22,641 bases of DNA. It comes from Barthelona sp. PAP020 (Eukaryota; Metamonada: BaSk clade). Every line of letters begins with the position of its first letter. Within the stretch, counting starts at the first letter, position 1. Position numbers and translations under genes: made by a program. Location: positions 1-22,641 of the forward strand of contig JARQWU010000174.1 of the NCBI GenBank assembly GCA_040182905.1. Direction: 5' to 3'. This document shows positions 16,619 through 22,641 of the stretch, piece by piece. A model generated the notes under the pieces. It did not search any database and had not been told where the DNA came from. It saw nothing but the letters and a program-made list of their open reading frames with translations.

Positions 16619-18085
16619 ATGAGGAAATTTTTCATAATATTGTTAGGTTTTTTCATTTGTGATGTGATATGTTCAGTGCATGAAGGATATTATTCTTTTT
16701 TTCAGTTCAATGTCACTGAAAAAGAACAAAACAGTTATTTTGCATCCAATGATTATCCAATTGGTATGTTAGTTGGATATATTTATAAAGATTCTTTTGG
16801 GAGGATTGATAAGATACCACATTCACATTTGGGCACTTCAACAAAAACTGGTTTGGGTATTTTTTTTTCTTATTTTGATCATCATATAGAGACGTTTCCG
16901 TCGAATAGCAACAGTTTTATAAAGGTGTTAAACAGATTTCAAGATAAAAAAACGATCGGAATTGATGATTTAAGTGAATTGTTCAATGATGACAGTATAC
17001 AATTTGGACGACATTTTGACAATTTGCAATCAATGCGATTTGTGGGTAAAGATCATACTTTTTATCTACCAATTTATTTAGATTACATATTTCATGGTTG
17101 TTTAAAGAGTAGTTCTGAAATTTGGTTGATTGAAGGTGTTAATACCTTTCGAACTAATTATTTGAAACGAAAAATTGTATTTTCCACTTTGAGAAATGCA
17201 TTTGAAACAGCTATTCCTGTTGACTTTACTATTGGGATGAACCCTTCGAATTTCACGATAACTCTTCAGCAGAATGTATTTTTGTTGGACTACAGTGGGG
17301 TTATTGATGTTTTAGATTTACTCATTGATATCAAGGAAAATACATGCAGTTACGGGAAGATTATGGATCTCATGGCTTTCGCTCGAAAACAAATGAAAAG
17401 TCCTATTCAAGTTCAAACTGTTATTTCTATGTATCGACAAAGTAAGATGAAGAATCCTTTTTGCAATGTTCAAAGTACATTTACTGCCGGTAGAACTGCA
17501 AATATCACCAGAAGAATAATTTGGAACAAGCCAAGAATTAGTAATTTTGGTTTTGAAGGAAAGGCTGTGATGGCAGATGCTATCAGCACATTTCCAGCAT
17601 TCACTTCTGATATTTTGTCAAATGATCCTCTTCAGGTTGACAATTACTATTTTAAAAATGTGGGTAACTATTTATTTGGTCGAGTGTTTTACGATTCCCA
17701 GCCATTGCTAAGTGATGGGTTGATAAAGCTAAAACCCAGAGTTTCCACAATAAGTTCATTGAGCAGTTATCCTTTTCATTTTGGTGGGAGCTTTCATTCA
17801 CTGATGAGTAACTTTGAAATTGAAACGAATAACGTTACTCAACAATTGGCTTTGAATGCTTCTTTCTATTCAAACAATCATATTCTTTTTGAAAAGGAGA
17901 TCGATTTAGGTTTGTTTGATACTGCAAGAAATTTCACATTTTTATCTATGTTTACTCTTGATGATCCATATTTGGATTTGTTTACAACAACACAATTATT
18001 ACAATTTATTGCAGTGTCTATTATTTTTTGTTCCATAATTATATTTATATTTGGTGCAGTGAGAATGTTTTTTAAGAAAAAATAG
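16619..18085 (+). CDS. Type I membrane glycoprotein of unknown function
   Basis: A 488-residue protein with a signal peptide (about residues 1-19, MRKFFIILLGFFICDV then a Cys-Ser cut region), a long lumenal or extracellular domain with six N-glycosylation sequons (NVT, NFT, NIT, NVT, NAS, NFT), and one C-terminal membrane helix (about 459-481) followed by a very short basic tail ending in KKK. I recognise no domain; there is no leucine-rich repeat or protease signature. The start is the ATG that directly opens the signal peptide. It sits 79 bp after eL33 and 170 bp before another secreted-protein gene on the same strand. Likely cell-surface or endomembrane. Confidence 0.8.
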   Translation: MRKFFIILLGFFICDVICSVHEGYYSFFQFNVTEKEQNSYFASNDYPIGMLVGYIYKDSFGRIDKIPHSHLGTSTKTGLGIFFSYFDHHIETFPSNSNSFIKVLNRFQDKKTIGIDDLSELFNDDSIQFGRHFDNLQSMRFVGKDHTFYLPIYLDYIFHGCLKSSSEIWLIEGVNTFRTNYLKRKIVFSTLRNAFETAIPVDFTIGMNPSNFTITLQQNVFLLDYSGVIDVLDLLIDIKENTCSYGKIMDLMAFARKQMKSPIQVQTVISMYRQSKMKNPFCNVQSTFTAGRTANITRRIIWNKPRISNFGFEGKAVMADAISTFPAFTSDILSNDPLQVDNYYFKNVGNYLFGRVFYDSQPLLSDGLIKLKPRVSTISSLSSYPFHFGGSFHSLMSNFEIETNNVTQQLALNASFYSNNHILFEKEIDLGLFDTARNFTFLSMFTLDDPYLDLFTTTQLLQFIAVSIIFCSIIIFIFGAVRMFFKKK

Positions 18086-18255
18086 ACTATATCTGGTAAA
18101 TCATGTTTTTGTAAATAATAATGATATTTTTCCTTTTATTTCATATAATATAAACATTTTTGAATGTTTCAACCAATAATTACACCATTGAATTTAAATT
18201 TGCTCCTTTTTTTTCTTGTTAATTTCAATTTTTTATTTTTATTTCTTTTTTATTC

Positions 18256-18951
18256 ATGGATAATGGCATATTTGTCTTTATTTTGATATTGTTATGTATT
18301 TTTGAAGTAACATTGTCTCAAAATTCAATTGATGTTTATGTTAATTGTATATCTTCCAGTTTTCCAATTGATTGTATTCGCGAGAAATTTAATGAAGAAG
18401 ACTATAATGATTTATTGCAAATTTGTGAGAATTCTACTGCTCAGGATGCATGTATTTTTTATTATTTACAAAATTTATTCATAATTGAAATGGATACAGA
18501 TTTATCAACACGATTTAAGGGAAATATGAAGAAAAAATTGAGTTCTCTTGAAAAGAGCTTTGTTCAAAAGAGTGTTGGTTTTGGCATTGCCACAACAAAT
18601 ACTTTCAAGCGTATTCCTGAAAAAATTGGAAAAGGTGTTGAAACCTCACTAAATGCAACTGTTCGGAAAGTTGATGGCAAAAAGGTGATGTCAGGTTTAG
18701 CAAAGGGATTTGAAACCTCATTGAATGCAACTGTTCGGAAAGTTGATGGCAAAAAGGTGATGTCAGGTTTGGCTAAGGGTGTTGAAACCTCATTGAATGC
18801 AACTGTTCGGAAAGTTGATGGCAAAAAGGTGATGTCAGGTTTGGCTAAGGGTGTTGAAACCTCATTAAATGCAACTGTTCGGAAAGTTGATGTGAAAGGT
18901 ATTGTGGGATGGTTTCGAAGTCGAAAATCTAATGATACTTCACCAAGTTAG
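18256..18951 (+). CDS. Small secreted protein with 24-residue tandem repeats
   Basis: A 231-residue protein with a clear signal peptide (about residues 1-21, ending before QNSIDVY). A short N-terminal domain with four cysteines (spacing about C-10-C-16-C-8-C) can form two disulphides. A Lys-rich linker follows, then 3.7 copies of a 24-residue repeat beginning KGVETSLNATVRKVDGKKVM. Each repeat carries one NAT glycosylation sequon and is basic, and a helical wheel would place Val/Leu on one face. The last copy diverges into a tail VKGIVGWFRSRKSN. No membrane anchor, so it is probably secreted or retained in the secretory route. Family not recognised. Confidence 0.8.
   Translation: MDNGIFVFILILLCIFEVTLSQNSIDVYVNCISSSFPIDCIREKFNEEDYNDLLQICENSTAQDACIFYYLQNLFIIEMDTDLSTRFKGNMKKKLSSLEKSFVQKSVGFGIATTNTFKRIPEKIGKGVETSLNATVRKVDGKKVMSGLAKGFETSLNATVRKVDGKKVMSGLAKGVETSLNATVRKVDGKKVMSGLAKGVETSLNATVRKVDVKGIVGWFRSRKSNDTSPS
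18631..18897 (+). repeat. 72-bp tandem repeat, about 3.7 copies
   Basis: Copies start at 18631, 18703, 18775 and 18847 with an exact 72-bp period (24 codons). Copies 2 to 4 differ at only a few bases, which implies recent expansion or homogenisation. The last copy breaks off after the VRKVD codons. Confidence 0.95.
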
Positions 18952-19065
18952 CTTATTGGTGAAAACTCATTCTTTACTATTTTTCTTCTTTGTTGAATTC
19001 AATCGTAAGAACTAATTGTGTACATGAGCACATTATTTCTTTTGACTAGATGGCAATTACATCAC

Positions 19066-19080
19066 AAAAAAAAAAAAAAA
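19066..19080 (+). repeat. Homopolymer A15 tract at a convergent junction
   Basis: Fifteen consecutive A on the plus strand in the 158 bp gap between the 3' ends of the secreted repeat gene (plus) and the disordered protein gene (minus). Confidence 0.95.
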
Positions 19081-19109
19081 GAAATTGTTTTCTTGGTCTC
19101 ATAAAATCT

Positions 19110-20921
19110 TTATTCTTTTTGTTCTTCTCTTTGAAGTTCTGAAATGGTCTTCAAAGAGTCAAATGCCATGCTGAAAATTGAATCAGAATTCCCAGAAGTT
19201 TCATCAAAAGTGATAGGAACACCCAAAAGAGCAGAAACCAGTGTCATATCATTTGAATCAACATTAAAAGCACAGTTAAGTAAATCAACAGTCAAATCTT
19301 CAACAGTGCTCAGTGTTTCTTCATCAATTTTGTTGGTAAGAGAATTTTTATTTGTGGGGGAAGAACAAAAGTCTGAACCCAATATTTGTGTGCTACTCAT
19401 TGAAGAATCTTGTGTGTCTGATTGTACATTGTGATTGTCATTGACAAATGTTCGAGATTTTTCAATTTCACTCGGTATTATAACAGAACTAAAGTTAGAG
19501 TTAGGGTGAAGATCATCTGAAGATATTTCAAATGGGAAAATGTTAACTTCATTATCATCTTCAAAGAATAATGGTATGGCATCTATTTGTTTGTTGTTTT
19601 GACTCTCCAAATTGCAATTCAAATCAAAAGTACCTGTCTTTTGTTGTTCAAAGGTTGGATTAAACTGTGGTATTGCTATCTCATTTGAATAAATTATATC
19701 ATCCACAACATCATCTATGTGTAGATCATTTGAAGCAAAGTGATCTTTATCATCTGAGAAAAACACATCTTGAAAGTTCTTGTCAACATCCAGCTTGTCT
19801 GTTTCTTTAATCTCAACAAAACTGCTGGTCATAATACTTTCATTTTCGATATTTTCTTCCTCTTGAGTAACACAGTCAGTATTGTTTTCTGACTTGTCAT
19901 TTGGTGTGACATTCAAGTCAAACAAACTGTTGTAATAAGATTTTGCAGTTGAAGTCTTGTATGCATCACCCTCAGTGTAAAAATTAGAATTTTCGCTTAA
20001 AATGGTGTTTTCCCTTGATTCATCATTATATTTACCATTTTCAAACTCAAAAGATAACTCGGAAGACAGTGCTGAATAAGGAGGTGAAGTTTGATGATTG
20101 ATTTGAACGGATGGAATTCGAACCTTAATGTTTTGTGATATTTTTGGATTATCTTTTTTCATTGAGTATTTTTCTGTAAATTCTTGTTGTTGCATTCCTG
20201 GCATGCGTACAGAGATAAAATCTCGGGTACTGGTCAAGGTCTTATTGAAATTCACCTTTTTCAATTCGTTGTAATGTTGTTTAATCGGAGAGTATCTTTG
20301 TAATGTATCAAATTTATGTGATTGGGATTGGTGGTGAGGAAAAATATCTCTATCTTCATAATTTCGCATTGATTGAGCCGATTTTGGTCTATTTCTATCA
20401 TGAAATGAAATTTTGCTTGTAGGGCTTAACATATTCGGACTATTTACATTTGCTATTGCTGAAGAACCAGGAAGTTGGTATCGTTTTCTTAAATTAGCAA
20501 TAATTTGATTATCCGCTTGTATGTCCTGTAACTGTGGCAAATTTCGTTTATTTCTAGCAATATCATCAAAAAAAATCTCCTTTGAATTTTTCTCTTTCGT
20601 TATAAAAGTTTTTTTATCCAAAGAATCAACAGATAGTGATCTATTTGATATTTTATGAGATTTGAAATTATCATCATGTGTTTCAAATTCAAAATTTACT
20701 CTCTTATTGAGTGATTTATTGGATGCTGGTGCAGTGTTTGGTCTTTTGGATTGAATATTCTTTCGTGAAGTTAAAGATATACCAGTAATTTGTAAATTTA
20801 AATCATTTTCATTTTCTTTGACATTTGAATTTTTTTTTTGTTTCGAAATTGATTTGGACAAAGTTGTGGATCTATTTGGTCTTAAAGGTCGTATTGTTTT
20901 GGGTTTATATTTAAAATTCAT
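19110..20921 (-). CDS. Low-complexity Ser/Asn-rich disordered protein
   Basis: A 603-residue protein with no recognised domain. The N-terminal half is basic, with repeated short Arg-Pro motifs (RPLRPNRS, KRPNTAPAS, RPKSAQS). The C-terminal half is acidic and Ser/Asp-rich. The last 60 residues (DLTVDLLNCAFNVD onward) are more hydrophobic and may fold as a short helical region. Basic RPxTA/RPKSA elements are frequent in cytoskeletal and axonemal linker proteins, so a flagellar or cytoskeletal scaffold is possible, but this is a guess. The first real ATG is at 20921; TTG just before it is not a plausible start. The stop reads GAATAAAG, so TAAA overlaps it. Confidence 0.75.
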   Translation of the reverse strand: MNFKYKPKTIRPLRPNRSTTLSKSISKQKKNSNVKENENDLNLQITGISLTSRKNIQSKRPNTAPASNKSLNKRVNFEFETHDDNFKSHKISNRSLSVDSLDKKTFITKEKNSKEIFFDDIARNKRNLPQLQDIQADNQIIANLRKRYQLPGSSAIANVNSPNMLSPTSKISFHDRNRPKSAQSMRNYEDRDIFPHHQSQSHKFDTLQRYSPIKQHYNELKKVNFNKTLTSTRDFISVRMPGMQQQEFTEKYSMKKDNPKISQNIKVRIPSVQINHQTSPPYSALSSELSFEFENGKYNDESRENTILSENSNFYTEGDAYKTSTAKSYYNSLFDLNVTPNDKSENNTDCVTQEEENIENESIMTSSFVEIKETDKLDVDKNFQDVFFSDDKDHFASNDLHIDDVVDDIIYSNEIAIPQFNPTFEQQKTGTFDLNCNLESQNNKQIDAIPLFFEDDNEVNIFPFEISSDDLHPNSNFSSVIIPSEIEKSRTFVNDNHNVQSDTQDSSMSSTQILGSDFCSSPTNKNSLTNKIDEETLSTVEDLTVDLLNCAFNVDSNDMTLVSALLGVPITFDETSGNSDSIFSMAFDSLKTISELQREEQKE

Positions 20922-20984
20922 CAAAACTTTAAATATTCATTTGAATGTATAAAAAAAAGGAGCCCTTTTCAATTTCATTTATTT

Positions 20985-21167
20985 TTAATATTTTATCATC
21001 ATATCCTTGTTTTTATCATTGTTTATATATTTAACAACAACTTTAGGATTTCCTTGTTGTAAATGAGACAACAGAGCTTTTTGATTGTTTTGTAATATTA
21101 ATCCCAATAAAATAGCTCTTTGTGAAAAAAAATCTGTTTTTATTTGAAAAAATGCCAATTTATGCAA
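20985..21167 (-). CDS. Possible small gene or gene remnant (about 60 residues)
   Basis: A minus-strand frame without an ATG near its 5' end reads RAILLGLILQNNQKALLSHL followed by QQGNPKVVVKYINND, which looks like an amphipathic helical protein rather than random AT-rich translation. An ATG eight codons or so upstream is separated from it by a T10 run (A10 on plus, 21166-21175) that puts it out of frame. A homopolymer length error or a real decay event would explain this. No splice signal of the eL33 type was found upstream. Low confidence. Confidence 0.25.
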   Translation of the reverse strand: MHKLAFFQIKTDFFSQRAILLGLILQNNQKALLSHLQQGNPKVVVKYINNDKNKDMMIKY

Positions 21168-21402
21168 AAAAAAAACATTCTCAGATTCCTTTTCCGCAAT
21201 TTTTTTTCTATTTCTTTTGTATTCGTTCGAACAAAGAATAATTCAAGCCTTTAAGGTCTTTTCCCTTTTATTAAATAATAATTTGGTCTTGTTGTGAAAC
21301 AACTACATTTGTTTACAAAGAAAGTAAACTTAGAAAATACATTCTGCCAGATTTCAGTCAAAATCTCAGGGGAAGAGAATTGAGGACTGAAATGAAATTT
21401 TA

Positions 21403-21535
21403 ACGATCATCTTTGAGAATTTCAGAGAAGTTCTTTATTCCTATTTCTTTGTACTTAGATCAATCGGGCTTCAAAAACTTTAAACGAAATAAGAGTATTT
21501 TTTATTCACTCATACACTCATTGTTTTAAAGCCTG
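21403..21535 (+). repeat. Kinase-upstream repeat, copy R3
   Basis: Third copy of the repeat seen at 525-727 and 1100-1247. Shared words are CAATCGGGCTTCAAAAACTT, TTCACTCATACACTCA and ATTCCTATTTCTTTGTA. It ends about 408 bp before the kinase B ATG, matching the position of R2 before kinase A. Confidence 0.62.
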
Positions 21536-21624
21536 TTACTGTAGTTGTGAAACAACTATATTATTTATTTACAGGGAAAGAAATGGTTGTTGTTATTTAT
21601 CCAATCTGTTCAATCAAGAATAAC

Positions 21625-21942
21625 TATATTTGTTGATTATGACACGGAACTCAAACAAAATATTTCATTTGAAGTTTTTCCACATTAAGACATATTTTTG
21701 AAAGGAAAAAGCCCTCAAAAAATCTTAAGTGGTGTCAATATTTATAAATTCCACGGTTTTTGAAATCACACTCTTTGGAAATCAAAAACCAAAATTTCTC
21801 AAAAATGTTCTTTTCAGGTAAATAACAAATATTGAACAGAATACCACACTGGTTTTTTTGAATGGACAATAAATTGAATTCTAACGGAAAGCTAAAAAAA
21901 AAGATGAAAAATATTTTTCAACATTTCACACTTTTTTTACCC
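21625..21942 (+). promoter_or_regulatory. Conserved upstream region of kinase B
   Basis: Homologous to 1330-1656. An ATG at 21862 lies in frame with the kinase and would add 27 residues (starting MDNKLNSNGKLKKK), but the corresponding ATG in copy A is out of frame and followed by a stop. The similarity continues evenly upstream of both. I therefore treat this segment as 5' UTR and promoter. Confidence 0.55.
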
Positions 21943-22641
21943 ATGTTCACCTTCGAAGAAAACCAAGGATCACACGAACTAGAACAACGTGCAAAGAAAC
22001 GCAGAAAAATTGTTAAAGAACCAGAAGAAGATGCTTTTGACAGGTTGGATAATTTTTTGAAATCGAATGACATCAATATAGCTGGAAGTGAGTTTGAAAT
22101 AGTAGAAAATAACTTCAGAATAGGTGGATTTGGGCTCTTACATCTTGCCAAAAGACATGGAAAGATGGTAGTTATCAAAGTATTTGTTGATAAAGTTGAA
22201 AAAATCACCAATGATGAACTTACCAGAGAATGCTTTCCAATGGTTTTAAATCACCCTTTTATTCGACAAGTCTTTGGAGTTACTGAGATTGAGTACAAAA
22301 AGGCTGTTGTTATGGAATATTGTGATGCCGATCTGGAGGAAATGATACCAGAGTTATCTTTGAAGGAGAAGTTGGTCATCATGATGCAAGTTTCCACTGC
22401 GCTTGAGTTTTGTCATGGGAAAGGCGTTATGCATAGGGATTTGAAGCCGAATAATGTGTTGTTGAGACGTGGAGTGGATGGGGCTTATACACCTGCCATT
22501 GCTGATTTTGGGCTTGTTCGTGATACGAGCAGGAGTTCAGCCAATTCCATGATGGGTGCTGCGAGATATGCTGCTCCTGAGTTGGCCAATGAAGAGGAGA
22601 ACATAATAGGAACAGCTGTTGACGCCTGGTCTTTTGGTGTA
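21943..22641 (+). CDS. Protein kinase of the kinase A family (kinase B), cut by window end
   Basis: The first 233 residues of a paralogue of the gene at 1657, in the same orientation about 20.3 kb away; the 3' end lies outside the window. The start MFTFEENQ is identical to kinase A. Visible motifs are a P-loop RIGGFGLLHL (first glycine replaced, as in kinase A), VVIK lysine, HRDLKPNN, DFGLVRD and GAARYAAPE, so the visible lobe looks catalytically competent. Between the beta3 lysine and the alphaC glutamate it carries three extra residues compared with kinase A. A coiled coil and WD40 part are expected beyond the edge but not seen. An alternative in-frame ATG exists at 21862. Confidence 0.92.
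   Translation, partial: MFTFEENQGSHELEQRAKKRRKIVKEPEEDAFDRLDNFLKSNDINIAGSEFEIVENNFRIGGFGLLHLAKRHGKMVVIKVFVDKVEKITNDELTRECFPMVLNHPFIRQVFGVTEIEYKKAVVMEYCDADLEEMIPELSLKEKLVIMMQVSTALEFCHGKGVMHRDLKPNNVLLRRGVDGAYTPAIADFGLVRDTSRSSANSMMGAARYAAPELANEEENIIGTAVDAWSFGV

Larger units (their letters stand above)
20922..21942. other. Intergenic region upstream of kinase B
   Basis: About 1 kb. The left part (20985-21167) holds a weak minus-strand open frame listed separately. The right part (21403 on) is homologous to DNA upstream of kinase A. Between them (21168-21402) I see only AT-rich sequence, with no gene. Confidence 0.55.

Noticed and set aside
21862-21942. In-frame ATG 27 codons upstream in kinase B
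   Set aside because: In kinase A the matching ATG is out of frame with a stop, so a coding extension is not conserved. It remains possible for copy B alone.
1-22641. CRISPR array, transposon ends or viral genes
   Set aside because: No regularly spaced repeats with unique spacers, no terminal inverted repeats flanking a transposase, and no capsid or polymerase signature were seen. The 72-bp repeats are contiguous and coding.

Overview
The window looks like nuclear DNA of an AT-rich, gene-dense protist, most likely a parabasalid (trichomonad; Tritrichomonas-like is my best guess). Reasons: nearly all genes are long uninterrupted ORFs with short gaps. The only introns I can demonstrate (two, in one ribosomal protein gene) have a branch-point sequence fused to the 3' splice site, as known for Trichomonas and Giardia. 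A TAAA motif overlaps or touches the stop codon of several genes, as in Trichomonas polyadenylation signals. The species is not proven by anything here.

Layout. 162-235 is a tRNA-Arg(ACG) on the minus strand. 1657-3894 encodes a protein kinase / coiled coil / WD40 protein, and a second, truncated member of the same family enters at 21943 and runs off the right edge. Both carry the same ~550 bp of upstream DNA, including a repeat at a fixed distance of about 410 bp from the ATG; a third, solo copy of that repeat lies at about 525-727. 3895-4690 holds a possible decayed kinase fragment and an A15 tract.

The minus-strand block 4691-14128 holds three large genes. The first is a 2145-residue protein with about 23 membrane segments, a long cytosolic linker and a C-terminal calpain core plus domain III: the architecture of plant DEK1, but with all three catalytic residues apparently lost. 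The second is a WDR31-like propeller with an N-myristoylation signal. The third is a NERD1-like FG-GAP membrane protein. A small unrecognised gene (14196-14777) diverges from the last.

15054-16539 is a divergent pair of ribosome genes: RACK1 (minus) and eL33/RPL35A (plus, three exons) on a 123 bp shared promoter. 16619-18951 holds two plus-strand genes for exported proteins: a type I membrane glycoprotein, and a small secreted protein with near-perfect 24-residue repeats. 19110-20921 encodes a disordered Ser/Asn-rich protein.

All three convergent gene junctions contain a homopolymer of 15-16 A/T, and no other such tract occurs in the window. The most notable candidates for new biology are the DEK1-like pseudo-calpain, the mosaic kinase-WD40 family, and the secreted repeat protein.
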